From NCBI RefSeq assembly GCF_026344005.1, contig NZ_JAPKNH010000001.1, forward strand, positions 620,001-684,000: DNA of 64,000 bases, written 5' to 3'. Origin of the DNA: Kaistia terrae (GTDB lineage: Bacteria; Pseudomonadota; Alphaproteobacteria; Rhizobiales; Kaistiaceae). Below the pieces are notes generated by a model. That model was given only the letters and a program-made list of their open reading frames with translations. It searched no databases and was not told the DNA's origin. Made by a program: the position numbers and the translations under genes. Positions 1 through 10,787 of this stretch are shown here, piece by piece. Numbering within the stretch: the stretch's first letter is position 1; each line of letters starts with the position of its first letter.

Positions 1-1197
1 GGATATGCCGAGATCACCGGCGGCAAGACCAAGGAACTCTCAGGCGTCGCCACGCCGGACGCATCGACGGTCGTCGTCACGCTCGCCGCGCCCGATCCGA
101 TCTTCTTCATGCGCCTTGGCAATCACATCGCGCCGATCACCAAAGTGAGCCAGTCTCGCGGTGACGATGGCAACGAGGCGCCTGACTGGTATATGCCGCA
201 GAACGGCGTTGTCGTCTCCGGCCCGTTCAAGCCGACCTCGATCGACCTCGATGCCGGTAAGCTGGTGTTCGAGCCGAACGAGAACTTTTTCGTCGCCAAG
301 CCGAAGCTGGCCCGGATCGAGATCACGTCCATCGAGGACAATGTCACCGCGACGCAGTTGATCAAGTCCGGCGAATTCAACGCCCATACCGAACTGGTTA
401 CCTCGACCATCATCCAGGATCTCGGCCCCGAATTCGCCGCCGGCCCGCAGATCCCCACCAGCCAGCACTTCTGGTTCAATGGTTCGCGCGCGCCTCTCGA
501 TGACATCAAGGTCCGCCAGGCGCTGATCATGGCCGTCGACCGTGACGGACTGATCAAGGCTTCCTATCCGGACGGGCCGCACAAGAAGACCGACCAGGTA
601 CTGAATTCGGTCCCCGGCGCGGACCAGTCCGGCTTCGAGCCGTTCCCCTACGATCCGGCCGCCGCCAAGAAGGCGCTCGCCGAATCGAGCTATGGCGGAC
701 CCGAGCGACTGCCGAAGCTGCTGTTCGTCGGCATTTCGGGGCCGGCCATCCAGGCCGCGGCGCAGTACATCGCCGAGCAGTGGCGGCAGAACCTCGGCAT
801 TACCGCCGTCGACATGAAGCCGCAGCAGGACGCGTATGCCGGTCCGGACCAGAATGCGGTGCAGATCTTCCGCGACGACGTCGGCACCCGCTTGCCGGAT
901 GCGGCCAGCTATCTGCTCGGTTCGATCGCCTCGACCGCCGGCAATGCCCGCGACAAGATGGGCGGCTACAAGAACGAGACGGTGGACGCCAAGCTTGCCG
1001 AGGCTTCGACGAAGGCGGCCGACGACCCCGCGCGCGTAACGCTCGCGCAGGAGGCGCAGAAGGCCTTCCGGGAGGATTGGATGTTCATCCCCTGGTACGC
1101 ACAGACGATGTCGCGTTGGGCAACGGCGAATGTCGCCGGCATGGACAAGAACCTGGACTTCCAGGTCGTCGCTCCCTGGGACATTGCGATCAACTGA
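1..1197 (+). CDS. ABC transporter substrate-binding protein, family 5 (5' end outside window)
   Basis: The frame is open from base 1 to the TGA at 1195, giving about 398 residues of the C-terminal part of a periplasmic solute-binding protein of the DppA/OppA/opine type (SBP_bac_5). Members are usually about 500-540 residues, so the signal peptide and roughly the first quarter are missing. The family-typical stretch RQALIMAVDRDGLI lies at about residues 172-185 of the visible part, and the C-terminal segment has the usual Trp-rich FIPWYAQT pattern. It precedes two permeases and two ATPases, so it is the ligand-binding component of that importer. The ligand cannot be read from the sequence; the kinase downstream hints at a sugar acid. 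Confidence 0.92.
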   Translation, partial: GYAEITGGKTKELSGVATPDASTVVVTLAAPDPIFFMRLGNHIAPITKVSQSRGDDGNEAPDWYMPQNGVVVSGPFKPTSIDLDAGKLVFEPNENFFVAKPKLARIEITSIEDNVTATQLIKSGEFNAHTELVTSTIIQDLGPEFAAGPQIPTSQHFWFNGSRAPLDDIKVRQALIMAVDRDGLIKASYPDGPHKKTDQVLNSVPGADQSGFEPFPYDPAAAKKALAESSYGGPERLPKLLFVGISGPAIQAAAQYIAEQWRQNLGITAVDMKPQQDAYAGPDQNAVQIFRDDVGTRLPDAASYLLGSIASTAGNARDKMGGYKNETVDAKLAEASTKAADDPARVTLAQEAQKAFREDWMFIPWYAQTMSRWATANVAGMDKNLDFQVVAPWDIAIN

Positions 1198-1214
1198 CGT
1201 CTTCGTCACGTTCC

Positions 1215-1236
1215 GGAGGCGCTTCATGGCGCCTCC
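1215..1236 (+). other. intercistronic hairpin after the binding-protein gene
   Basis: GGAGGCGC and GCGCCTCC form a perfect 8-bp stem around TTCATG in the 72-bp gap between the binding protein and the first permease. There is no T-run, so it is more likely a message-stabilising or attenuating hairpin than a full terminator. Such hairpins commonly let binding protein be made in excess over permease. Confidence 0.5.
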
Positions 1237-1269
1237 GCCCCGACCGGATAGAAGTAGGAATCAGGGGCC

Positions 1270-2226
1270 ATGCTCCGATACATCGCGATGCGGATCCTGC
1301 TATGGATCCCATCGGTTCTTCTCGTCATGCTGGGGGTCTACGCGCTCGCCTTTTATGGCGCCGGAGACCCGATCAAACTGATCTTCCTGCGTGCGCCCGG
1401 CGACGTCGCCTACGACCCGGTGCGCGTCGAGGCGATCCGGGAGAGTGCCGGCCTCACCAAGCCGTTCCTCGAACAGTTCGCCAATTATCTCCTGAACCTC
1501 TTGCAGGGGAATTTCGGCAACTCGCTGAATTCCGGCCGTTCTGTCTGGGCGATGATCTCGGCCGCGGCGCCGGTGAGCTTCAAGCTCGGCCTCTGCGCGA
1601 TCGTGGTCACGGCCCTCATCGCGGTTCCGCTCGGGCTCGTGGCTGGGCTTAACCAGAATACCAAGCTCGACTACACCATCCTGGGCTCGGCACTTTTTCT
1701 CTGGGCCATTCCGCCCTATGTGGCGGGGCCGCTGCTGATGGTGGGCCTTCTCCTGATCCTTCCCGGCATCCATGTTCCCTATGGCTGGGGCGGGGTTTTT
1801 GACGCGCGGATCATTTTGCCTCTCGTCGTGCTCTCCTTCCAGCCGATCGCGCTCATCGTGCGGCAGACCCGCGCCGCCGTCATCGAGGTGCTGAGCGAGG
1901 ATTTCGTGCGCACCGCGCGAGCGAAGGGCGTGCCGGAACTGTTCGTGGCGCTCAAGCATGTGCTCCGACCGGTACTCACGCCGGTCGTGACCCAGCTCGG
2001 CCTCATCATGATCACCATCATCAACGGCGCGATCTTCGTCGAGCTGGTCTTCGGCCTGCCGGGTCTGGGGCGCCTGACTGTGCAGGCCCTGATCAATTCC
2101 GACTATCCGGTGATCTTGGCCATCACATTGATCGGCTCTCTTCTCGTGATGCTCTCGAACCTGCTCGTCGATGTCCTGTACCCGCTCCTCGATCCGCGGG
2201 CAGCGACCAGCATGAAGGGGCGTTGA
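1270..2226 (+). CDS. ABC transporter permease, DppB/OppB type
   Basis: This 318-residue inner-membrane protein is the first permease of a family 5 peptide/opine importer. It has an N-terminal membrane helix (about residues 9-30), a large periplasmic loop, and a C-terminal block of five hydrophobic helices. The ATPase-coupling loop EDFVRTARAKGV lies near residues 213-224. AGGGG precedes the ATG at 1270. The stop codon directly abuts the start of the next permease, so the two are translated as one operon unit. Confidence 0.93.
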   Translation: MLRYIAMRILLWIPSVLLVMLGVYALAFYGAGDPIKLIFLRAPGDVAYDPVRVEAIRESAGLTKPFLEQFANYLLNLLQGNFGNSLNSGRSVWAMISAAAPVSFKLGLCAIVVTALIAVPLGLVAGLNQNTKLDYTILGSALFLWAIPPYVAGPLLMVGLLLILPGIHVPYGWGGVFDARIILPLVVLSFQPIALIVRQTRAAVIEVLSEDFVRTARAKGVPELFVALKHVLRPVLTPVVTQLGLIMITIINGAIFVELVFGLPGLGRLTVQALINSDYPVILAITLIGSLLVMLSNLLVDVLYPLLDPRAATSMKGR

Positions 2227-3179
2227 ATGGCTTTTGTTCCGATGTCGGTACCCGTTCCCGACGAGGCCCCGGTCAGTCTTTGGCGCGACGCGTGGTCTCG
2301 TCTGCTGCGCAACCGGCTGGCGGTCGCTGGGCTGGTGATGGTTCTGGTCCTCGTCTTCGCCGCCGCCTTCGGGCCGATGCTGACGCCCTACGACTTTCTC
2401 AGCCAGAACCTCGAGGCCAGAAACCTTGCGCCAAGCCTTTCGCACTGGTTCGGCACCGACGATCTCGGGCGCGACGTCTTCAGTCGTGTGCTTTACGGCA
2501 CGCGAACGGCTCTGATCGTGGCGGTCGTCGTCACCGCGATCGCCGTCGCGATCGGCGTAGCGCTCGGCGCGGTCGCGGGCTTCTTCGGCGGCCTGGTCGA
2601 CCGGACAATCATGTGGTTCACCGACATGACCATGTCGGTTCCCAACCTGTTGCTGGTCGTCGTGATCAACGCATCGCTGAAAACGCCACTCAGCCAGTGG
2701 ATGGAAGCCCGGTATCTCGTAACTCTCAACCCATTCTACCGAGAGACGATCTGGGTCGACTTCCTGCTCGTCTTCGGCTCGATGGCGTTGATCTCGTGGC
2801 CGCCCTATGCTCGCCTTGTCCGTGCACAAGTGCTCACGATCCGCAGTCGACCCTATGTCACGGCCGCGCGGGCGCTGGGGCTCACCAACCGGATCATCCT
2901 CATCCGCTATGTCGTGCCGAATGCGCTCGGTCCGTTGATCGTCGCCGTCAGCGCGGGGCTCGGCTCCGCCATGGTGCTGGAAAGCGCCTTCTCCTTCCTC
3001 GGCGTCGGTGTCAATCCGCCCACGCCGAGTTGGGGCAACATGATCTCGGACGGGCTACGGGTCTGGCAGCACTATCCGCACCTGCTCGCCGCACCGGCCG
3101 CCGTGCTCGGTCTTGCTACGGTCGCCTTCTCCTTTCTGGGCGACGGGCTCAACGACGCACTCAACCCAAGGGGCAGCAA

Positions 3180-3183
<4 letters not shown>
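2227..3183 (+). CDS. ABC transporter permease, DppC/OppC type
   Basis: This 318-residue protein is the second permease of the importer. It has the cytoplasmic N-terminus and first helix typical of the DppC branch, the GTDDLGRDVFSRVLYG motif at about residues 77-92, and the coupling loop RPYVTAARALGL near residues 215-226. It starts immediately after the preceding permease stop and overlaps the next ATPase gene through ATGA. It should form the heterodimeric membrane channel with the DppB-like protein. Confidence 0.93.
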
Positions 3184-4174
<991 letters not shown>

Positions 4175-4178
<4 letters not shown>

Positions 4179-5158
4179 TGGGTGCACAACCGCTAATCCG
4201 TGTGGAAAAGTTGCAGAAGCACTTTCCCATCCGCCTCGGCGCTTTTGGAGAGCGAGCCGTCACCGTCCACGCTCTCGACGATGCGACGTTCGACATTGCC
4301 GAGGGGGAGACACTGAGCCTCGTCGGGGAGAGCGGCTGCGGCAAGTCGACAACCGGCTTTGCCATTCTTAATCTGCACCGGCCGACCGCCGGGCGGGTCG
4401 TCTACCAAGGGCGGGACATTGCAACGCTCGACGAGAAGGCGATGCGGCCGATCCGGCGCGACCTGCAGATCGTCTTTCAGGACCCGTACTCCACCCTCAA
4501 CCCGCGCATGACGGTCGGCGACGCCGTTGGCGAGCCGATCCTTTTTCACGGTCTTTGCAAGCGCAGCGAGTTGCCGCATCGGATCGAGAGGCTGCTCGCC
4601 GATGTCGGTCTTCCGCCACGTTTCGCCCAACGCTATCCGCATGAACTCTCGGGCGGACAGCGCCAACGCGTGGCGATCGCCCGCGCGCTGGCATGCCAGC
4701 CGAAATTCATCGTCTGTGACGAGGCTATTTCCGCCCTCGACGTCTCGATTCAGGCCCAGATCATCAATTTGCTGCTCGACCTGCAGGAAAAATACGGCCT
4801 CACCTATCTTTTCATCGCGCACGACCTCGCCGTTGTGCGTCACATCTCGACCAGAGTGGGCGTCATGTATCTTGGGCGCCTCGCCGAGCTTGGCACGCGC
4901 GATCAGCTCTTCGGTGAGCCGCTTCATCCCTATACCAAGGCGCTGATGTCGGCCGTGCCGGAGGCCGATCCGGTCGCGGAGCGCAACCGCCATCGGCAAA
5001 TCCTCGAAGGGGACGTGCCGAGCCCGCTCAACCCGCCGCCCGGCTGCCGCTTCCACACACGCTGCCCGATCGCCATGGCCGAGTGCCGCACGATCGTGCC
5101 GGAATGGCGCGATCGTGGCGAAGGCCATTTCGTCGCTTGCCACGCGGTGCCGGCATGA
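4175..5158 (+). CDS. ABC transporter ATP-binding protein, DppF/OppF type
   Basis: This 327-residue second ATPase has Walker A GESGCGKS, signature LSGGQRQRVAIARAL, and a C-terminal cysteine-containing extension (CRFHTRCPIAMAEC). Its Walker B region reads FIVCDEAISALD, with Ala in place of the usual Pro after the catalytic Glu, a tolerated variant. The start is ATGATG at 4175, overlapping the previous stop. The 3' end overlaps the kinase gene by ATGA, which makes the ABC genes and the kinase one transcription unit. Confidence 0.93.
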
Positions 5159-6168
5159 GGCCGCTTTTCGCCATCATCGCGGATGACCTCACGGGCGCGC
5201 TCGACAGCTCCAGTCCGTTTGCGCTGGCTGGGTTGACGGTGGCCGTTGCGATCGGGCCGGACGCGCTCGACGCCGCGCTCCGGGATCATCCCGACGTGAT
5301 CGTCGTCAACACCGCGACGCGGGGCGCGAGTGCCGACGACGCGGCCGCGACCGTGGCCGACGTGGCGTCGCGGCTGCGGGCGACTGAACCCCGGACAATG
5401 TTCAAGAAAATCGACTCCCGGCTGAAGGGGCATGTCCTCGTCGAAACCGAGGCGATGGCACGCGCCTTCGATTGCGCCCGCATCGTGGTAGCGCCGGGGG
5501 TGCCGGAGCAGGGCCGGCTGACGGTCGGCGGGGCAGTGACAGGACGCGGCGTCGCGGTGCCGCTGCCGATCAAGCCGCATCTCCCGCCGGGCACAATCAT
5601 TGTTGATGCCATGACAGACGCGGAGCTCGACCGGATCGTTGCCGAGCATGACTGGTCGCAGACACTGGCTGTTGGCGCCCGCGGCCTTGGCGCCGCCTTC
5701 GCCCGGCGCCTTGGCAGCGTCCGCCACGCTCCGTTTCGACCGAGCCCGCGAACTCTCTTTGCGATCGGCTCACGCGACCCAATCACAATCGCTCAAATCG
5801 ACGATCTCGCCAGGGCCGCGCCCGTGTACGACGTTCCACCCCATCGGGGCGCGATCTCGCTGCCGATCGTGCTCCGCAGCGTCGATCCGCTTTCCGGCGC
5901 GGACAGCGTGGCAATGCACCGGTTCGCCGAGGTGGCGCGGGACGCTGTCGCCAGGGCAGAACCCGATACGCTGGTTGCCTGTGGAGGCGACACGGCCCTT
6001 GCCATACTGGACGGGATGGGGTCTGGCGTGATCTATCCCCAGGGCGAGGCAGCGCCGGGCCTGCCGTGGTTTTTGATCGAACGCCCGGGCCAGCCGGGGG
6101 TACGCTGCATCGTCAAATCTGGCGGGTTCGGCGACGTCGACGCCCTCGCAAACCTGCTACCGAAGTGA
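5155..6168 (+). CDS. four-carbon acid sugar kinase family protein (DUF1537)
   Basis: This 337-residue protein belongs to the OtnK/DtnK/LtnK-like kinases that phosphorylate 3-oxo-tetronates, erythronate or threonate. The N-terminal substrate-binding domain opens with IIADDLTGALDS (residues 6-17) and contains KKIDSRLKGH. The C-terminal nucleotide-binding domain contains CGGDTALAIL and KSGGFGD. The start at 5155 is ATGA-coupled to the DppF-like ATPase. Typical partners (otnI isomerase, ltnD dehydrogenase, otnC aldolase) are absent downstream and may lie left of the window. The exact substrate is not determined. Confidence 0.85.
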   Translation: MRPLFAIIADDLTGALDSSSPFALAGLTVAVAIGPDALDAALRDHPDVIVVNTATRGASADDAAATVADVASRLRATEPRTMFKKIDSRLKGHVLVETEAMARAFDCARIVVAPGVPEQGRLTVGGAVTGRGVAVPLPIKPHLPPGTIIVDAMTDAELDRIVAEHDWSQTLAVGARGLGAAFARRLGSVRHAPFRPSPRTLFAIGSRDPITIAQIDDLARAAPVYDVPPHRGAISLPIVLRSVDPLSGADSVAMHRFAEVARDAVARAEPDTLVACGGDTALAILDGMGSGVIYPQGEAAPGLPWFLIERPGQPGVRCIVKSGGFGDVDALANLLPK

Positions 6169-6172
6169 ACCG

Positions 6173-6919
6173 ATGGCCAATACGGAACCAACGCCTCTCG
6201 ACAGTCCTGCCAAGCCCCGGCCGACCAAGCTCGTCGACCGGGTTTTTGAGGAACTGAGCCAGCGCATCCAGGACGGCAACTATCCGCCCGATACGCGGCT
6301 TCCCGGCGAGCATGAACTGGCGTCCATGCTGGGTGTTTCGCGGCCAATCGTGCGCGATGCGCTCGGCCGTCTGCGCGAGAAGGGCATTGTCTATTCGAGG
6401 CAAGGTGCCGGGACCTTCGTCCGGGCGGCGGTATCGCCGCAGACGCAACTGGCTTATTCGCCCGTTAAGTCGATTGCCGACATCCAGCGCTGCTATGAGT
6501 TCCGCCTGACGATCGAGCCGGATGCTGCCTGTTTCGCTGCGCTGCGCCGGGACGAGGCGGCCATGAACAAGATCGCTGAAGCGCTTGCCGATCTTCGCGA
6601 CGCCACGAGCCATCAGCTCCACCGCACCGATGCGGACTTCCTGTTCCACCGGGCAGTGACGGAAGCCGCCAATAATCACTACTACACGGCCTCGATGGAT
6701 GCGCTGAAGCCGCATATCGCGGTCGGTATGCACCTTCACGGTCTTTCGCTGATGGGGCCTCACCTCCAGCTCGAGCGCGTCTACGGTGAGCACGAGCAGA
6801 TCTACCTAGCCGTGCTCGAGGGCAGGGCCGACGATGCCCGCGAGGCGATGCGCGCACATCTAGAAGGCTCGCGCGACCGCCTCTTCGAGGGCAAAGTGCT
6901 GGATCTTTCGATCCGGTAG
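6173..6919 (+). CDS. GntR-family transcriptional regulator, FadR/FCD subfamily
   Basis: This 248-residue repressor-type regulator has an N-terminal winged helix (about residues 18-85, with LPGEHELASMLGVSRPIVRDAL) followed by an all-helical FCD ligand-binding domain (about 100-230) containing metal-binding Asp/His positions such as DADFLFHRAV. It sits 4 bp after the kinase and probably senses the imported sugar acid or a metabolite of it and controls the whole operon. No operator was identified because the operon promoter is outside the window. Confidence 0.9.
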   Translation: MANTEPTPLDSPAKPRPTKLVDRVFEELSQRIQDGNYPPDTRLPGEHELASMLGVSRPIVRDALGRLREKGIVYSRQGAGTFVRAAVSPQTQLAYSPVKSIADIQRCYEFRLTIEPDAACFAALRRDEAAMNKIAEALADLRDATSHQLHRTDADFLFHRAVTEAANNHYYTASMDALKPHIAVGMHLHGLSLMGPHLQLERVYGEHEQIYLAVLEGRADDAREAMRAHLEGSRDRLFEGKVLDLSIR

Positions 6920-7007
6920 GAGAGGGCGGGTGTTTCGCTCAGAACGCCCGGGCGGCGGCGGGGGCAGGTCCTGGTGCTTGCGACAACCTTGATGTTGGCG
7001 GTCCGAC

Positions 7008-7139
7008 CTTAGCTGGCGCGCCTCTCTCAATTGTCGCCGCCTCGCCGAGGATTTCACCCGCCGCGACAAGTCGCAGAAGAGAAGCGCGATGCGGTGCGAC
7101 GTGAGCGTTGCGCTTCGCTACGGCCTGATTGCCGACTAA
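7008..7139 (+). pseudogene. possible C-terminal scrap of an IS5-like transposase
   Basis: Bases 7008-7139 read through 43 codons to a TAA. The start of this stretch, LSWRASLNCRRLAEDFT, resembles the end of IS5-family transposases (pattern F-A-W-L-N-R-C-R-R-L-A-K-D-F-E). The remainder is eroded and no inverted repeats were found. Bases 6920-7007 hold nothing recognisable. The call rests on one short motif. Confidence 0.35.
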
Positions 7140-7211
7140 GGCCCCGCGCGCGTTGTCGTCGGCGACAAGCTCGGTCGCGTAATGTGCCTTGGCGGCGCTG
7201 GAAGGCGTTGG

Positions 7212-7451
7212 CTATTGAGCGGTGAGAGATTCGCGCGCCTGCTCAAGCTGATCGAGGGAGCCGGCTATGACGCCGTGCGACATCCGCTCGGCCGTCTTCT
7301 TGTCGTCGTCCAGCGGCTCGACAAGTTCGCGCTTGCCGATGATGTCGCGAAAATCCTCCGGGACGGTGACACGAAGGACATACCGGCCTCGGTTTAGATG
7401 GACATGTTTTATCGACGCCGCATCCCGCTTTTGTAGCAGGATTTGGGGCAA
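7212..7451 (-). pseudogene. N-terminal remnant of a tyrosine integrase (DUF6538-like domain)
   Basis: A TTG-started frame encodes 79 residues. HLNRGRYVLRVTVPEDFRDI followed by IGKRELVEPL matches the short N-terminal domain found in many alphaproteobacterial phage/island integrases. A stop follows at residue 80 and no catalytic domain follows. It lies 53 bp downstream of the 3' end of tRNA-Ser and in the same orientation, the usual place for an island integrase. It is best read as the stub left after loss of a mobile element. Confidence 0.6.
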
Positions 7452-7504
7452 AAACCCTTGATCGGCAGGGTTTTTATAGCGATTTCAATGACTTCAAAGG
7501 GTGG

Positions 7505-7597
7505 TGGCGGAGAGGAAGGGATTCGAACCCTCGAGACGGTTTTAAGCCGTCTACTCCCTTAGCAGGGGAGCGCCTTCGGCCACTCGGCCACCTCTCC
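7505..7597 (-). tRNA. tRNA-Ser(GCT)
   Basis: A class II tRNA lies on the minus strand. The acceptor stem GGAGAGG pairs with CCTCTCC, followed by discriminator G and an encoded CCA. The anticodon loop is CTGCTAA with anticodon GCT. It has a long variable arm and the T-loop GGTTCGAATCC. It decodes AGC/AGU serine codons. Integrase fragments lie on both sides. Confidence 0.97.
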
Positions 7598-7763
7598 GCC
7601 GCCGGTGTTAAAGACAGAAAGCGCTGGATACAAGCGGTTTCGCGTGTTCACCGAGCTTTTCCACATCGCTCATCCTTGCAGGTCCGAGTCAGCAGAAGTG
7701 GAACAAGGCGGGTCCGAGCGTGGTTTGGTGCACCAAGACTGCATCAGTTTCGTCGCGCTTTGT

Positions 7764-7961
7764 TCACCGCCCCCCGACCTTGCGAGCGGGCTTGGCGGCC
7801 GGCTGCGCGAACACGTCGTCGATAGCGTCGCGGAGCTCTTCAGGGTGGAGGAACGTTTCCGACAGCAGGCGGTGCGATTTCCAATGCCCGGCCTTCGCCG
7901 TCGCCGCCAGCGTTGCTCCTGCTTCGAGGGGATCGGTTGCTGGCGTGGATAGCGGTGACGC
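7764..7961 (-). pseudogene. C-terminal remnant of a tyrosine integrase
   Basis: A stop-to-stop frame of 66 codons without a good start contains TLAATAKAGHWKSHRLLSET followed by FLHPEELRDAID. This is the pattern of the last helices and tyrosine region of phage-type integrases (GHW-K-S-x-R-L-L-S-E-T-F-L-H). It lies on the 5' side of tRNA-Ser, opposite to the N-terminal remnant, so the two pieces either come from different elements or were separated by a rearrangement. The rest of 7598-8098 holds no supported gene. Confidence 0.45.
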
Positions 7962-8098
7962 TCAGCCCGATAGCGTCACTCTGCCGTTCAGCCTTCAGAG
8001 CCTCGCTGTTGTGGCGTCTGCAACGGATCGAGAGGTCGGCAGTCCGTGGCGCATGAAGACAACGCTGTTCACCTCATCAAGCCTGATCCTGACGGAAT

Positions 8099-8470
8099 TC
8101 AGTGTCGGCTGCGGGAAAGTCCCTTTTCCTGCAACTCGGCCTGATAGGTGGCCCAGAGCTTGTCGTGGTCGCGACCGAGTTCAGCGAGGTAGGTCCAGGT
8201 GAACAGCCCTGTGTCGTGGCCATCATCGAAAATCAGGCGGATCGCATAGTTGCCGACAGGCTGAATGGAGGCGATGGTCACGTCGATCTTACCTGGTACG
8301 GTCTGCTTCTGTGCCTTGTTGTGCCCCTGGACCTCTGCCGACGGACTGGTGACGCGCAGATACTCGGCCGCGAGTTCGTAGCGCGCGCCGTCCTCGAATG
8401 TGACGGTCAGGATGCGCTTGTCGGGCGAAAGCCGGATCTCGGTCGGCCAGGGCGTGGTTGTGGTATTCAT
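8099..8470 (-). CDS. DUF971 domain protein (gamma-butyrobetaine hydroxylase-like N-terminal domain)
   Basis: This 123-residue protein shows the compact beta-rich DUF971 fold, with WPTEIRLSPDKRILTVTFED near the N-terminus and the diagnostic NYAIRLIFDDGHDTGLFTW segment around residues 74-92. The family occurs as the N-terminal domain of gamma-butyrobetaine hydroxylases and as free-standing small proteins, sometimes implicated in iron-sulfur protein maturation or linked to Mrp/ApbC. It is transcribed divergently from moaA, whose product is an Fe-S enzyme. Its own biochemical role is not established here. Confidence 0.85.
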   Translation of the reverse strand: MNTTTTPWPTEIRLSPDKRILTVTFEDGARYELAAEYLRVTSPSAEVQGHNKAQKQTVPGKIDVTIASIQPVGNYAIRLIFDDGHDTGLFTWTYLAELGRDHDKLWATYQAELQEKGLSRSRH

Positions 8471-8625
8471 GGGAAACTCCGGCGGCGCTTCGGCCGTATA
8501 GATTGGCTAACGGTCGTCCTTCCGACGACCGCCATCTTCCGCGTGCCTTTGAAACCACGCGGCATGTCGTCTACATAGCAGAGATGGCGGCCCGTAAACG
8601 AAATTGGGCGGCTTGAGGGTTTTGC

Positions 8626-9654
8626 ATGAACCAGTTCGTTCCGATCGTTGCCGATACGACGCCTATGATCGACCCGTTCGGTCGGTCGATCACGTATCTC
8701 CGCGTCTCTGTGACGGATCGGTGCGACTTCCGCTGCGTCTATTGCATGGCCGAAGACATGACCTTCTTGCCGAAGCGGGACGTGTTGTCGCTCGAGGAAC
8801 TGGATCGGCTCTGCAGCGCATTCATCGCCAAGGGCGTTCGCCGGCTTCGCCTGACTGGTGGCGAGCCGTTGGTCCGCCGCAATATCATGTCCCTGGTGCG
8901 CTCGCTCGGCCGCCATATCGAGAGCGGCCATCTCGACGAACTGACGTTGACGACCAATGGTTCGCAGCTTTCCCGCTTTGCTTCCGAGCTGGCAGATGCC
9001 GGCGTGCGCCGCATCAACGTCTCGATCGATACGCTCGATCCGGCCCGCTTCCGTGCGATCACGCGCTGGGGCGATCTCGACAGGGTCATGGCCGGGCTCG
9101 ACGCCGCCCAGGCTGCTGGCCTTAAGGTCAAGATCAATGCGGTCGCGCTCAAGGACGTCAACGAGCACGAGATAGACAACCTGATGCGGTTTGCTCACGG
9201 CCGCGGCATGGACCTGACCTTGATCGAGACCATGCCTCTCGGCGAGATCGAGGTGGATCGCACCGACCAGTATCTCCCGCTGTCCACCGTTCGCGCCCGG
9301 CTCGAGCAGAACTGGACGCTGAATGAGATCCCCTACAAGACGGGTGGGCCGGCGCGCTATGTCGAGGTCGCGGAGACGGGAGGGCGCCTCGGGTTCATCA
9401 CGCCGCTGACGCACAATTTCTGCGAGACGTGCAACCGTGTCCGCGTCACCTGTACGGGCACGCTGTTCATGTGCCTCGGCCAAGAAGACGCCACGGATTT
9501 GCGCGCGCCGCTACGTGCCTCGGAGAATGATGCTCTGCTATCGGCGGCGATCGACGAAGCGATCGGCCGCAAGCCGAAGGGGCATGATTTCATCATTGAT
9601 CGCGACCATCGCCGTCCAGCTGTCGGCCGGCATATGAGCATGACTGGCGGCTAG
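8626..9654 (+). CDS. moaA: GTP 3',8-cyclase MoaA (molybdenum cofactor biosynthesis)
   Basis: This 342-residue radical-SAM enzyme, with MoaC, converts GTP to cyclic pyranopterin monophosphate, the first step of molybdenum cofactor synthesis. The N-terminal SAM-cluster motif CDFRCVYC gives C-x3-C-x2-C, and the C-terminal cluster ligands are in [13 protein letters not shown]. The chain ends in the conserved Gly-Gly. Length is normal for MoaA. No Moco riboswitch was recognised in the 155-bp leader. Confidence 0.96.
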   Translation: MNQFVPIVADTTPMIDPFGRSITYLRVSVTDRCDFRCVYCMAEDMTFLPKRDVLSLEELDRLCSAFIAKGVRRLRLTGGEPLVRRNIMSLVRSLGRHIESGHLDELTLTTNGSQLSRFASELADAGVRRINVSIDTLDPARFRAITRWGDLDRVMAGLDAAQAAGLKVKINAVALKDVNEHEIDNLMRFAHGRGMDLTLIETMPLGEIEVDRTDQYLPLSTVRARLEQNWTLNEIPYKTGGPARYVEVAETGGRLGFITPLTHNFCETCNRVRVTCTGTLFMCLGQEDATDLRAPLRASENDALLSAAIDEAIGRKPKGHDFIIDRDHRRPAVGRHMSMTGG

Positions 9655-9869
9655 CTTCCCCGACGAAGCGAGGCGCTATGCTGCGCTGCAACCGAAGCGT
9701 TGCTGTCGATTGGGCGCGTTTTTCTTTCTTTGCATGTATTGATCGCGCCGAAGCGCCCCGCTCCGGTTGCTTCGTGCCCGTTTATTAGTCAATCTTGGTG
9801 CGCTGGGGCCTACCCGCCCTGACCCGGATCATCTGCGGCGCCGCGCTGCCGCGTATTGCCTGAAGTCCC

Positions 9870-10787
9870 ATGCCCGCCCTGGCCGACAATTCACGCGGCA
9901 TCATCATGATGGTGCTTTCGAACCTCGCTTTCATGATCAATGACACGTGGATCAAGCTGGCAAGCGATGGTCTTCCCACCGGTCAGATTCTCTTCATCCG
10001 AGGCATCTTCGCGTTCGCGTTGATCCTCGTGTTGGTATTCGCCACCGGTACGCACCGGCAATGGCGGGCTGCCTGCGATAAGCTTTTGGCCTGGCGCACA
10101 GTAGGCGAGATCGGCGCGACGGTTCTCTATCTCTACGCGCTGTTCAACATGCCGATCGCCAACGTCTCCGCCATCGGGCAGATCGTGCCGTTGATGACGA
10201 CGGCAGCCGCAGCGGTATTTCTAGCCGAGCCGGTTGGCTGGCGCCGCTGGACAGCAATTGCCGTCGGCTTTTTTGGCGTCATGTTGATCATGCGGCCGAG
10301 CGTCTCGGGCTTTGACATCTATTCACTGGCGGCGCTGGCCTCGATGGGCTTCATCACGTTGCGCGATCTCGTGACGCGCGAGTTCAAGCCAGGCATGCCG
10401 ACTCTGCTGGTCATCGCTGTCACGGCGGCCGCCGTCATGACGACCGGCGCGGCGATGTCGGTCACGGAAGTCTGGCCGGAGCCCGAAATCTGGCAATGGA
10501 TGCTCCTCGCGGCCGCCGCCGTTCTGCTTGTCGGCGGCTACGGTGCGTCGATCCTGGCCATGCGTTATGGCGCGATGGCCGTCGTCGCACCGTTTCGCTA
10601 TTCCGGCATCCTGTTCGCTGTCGTGCTCGGCTACATGGTTTGGGGCGACGTGCCGGACGCGCTGACATTGGTCGGCACGCTGATCGTCGTGGCGACCGGC
10701 GTCTATACGTTCAAGCGCGAAATGCGGCTGGCACAGAAGCCAGCAAACGCGTCGGAGCCGGTCGCGATCAACCCGTCCAGCGTGTGA
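9870..10787 (+). CDS. DMT-superfamily transporter with two EamA domains
   Basis: This 305-residue membrane protein has ten hydrophobic helices arranged as two EamA repeats (about residues 10-145 and 155-285). It is typical of drug/metabolite exporters such as RhtA or RarD relatives, and the substrate cannot be predicted. The charged C-terminal tail is cytoplasmic. It converges on the nitroreductase gene with a 20-bp overlap of coding 3' ends. The 215 bp before it contain no gene. Confidence 0.88.
   Translation: MPALADNSRGIIMMVLSNLAFMINDTWIKLASDGLPTGQILFIRGIFAFALILVLVFATGTHRQWRAACDKLLAWRTVGEIGATVLYLYALFNMPIANVSAIGQIVPLMTTAAAAVFLAEPVGWRRWTAIAVGFFGVMLIMRPSVSGFDIYSLAALASMGFITLRDLVTREFKPGMPTLLVIAVTAAAVMTTGAAMSVTEVWPEPEIWQWMLLAAAAVLLVGGYGASILAMRYGAMAVVAPFRYSGILFAVVLGYMVWGDVPDALTLVGTLIVVATGVYTFKREMRLAQKPANASEPVAINPSSV

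Noticed and set aside
8471-8625. Molybdenum cofactor riboswitch before moaA
   Set aside because: The leader is short and partly occupied by the divergent DUF971 promoter; no multi-stem structure of that class was recognised.
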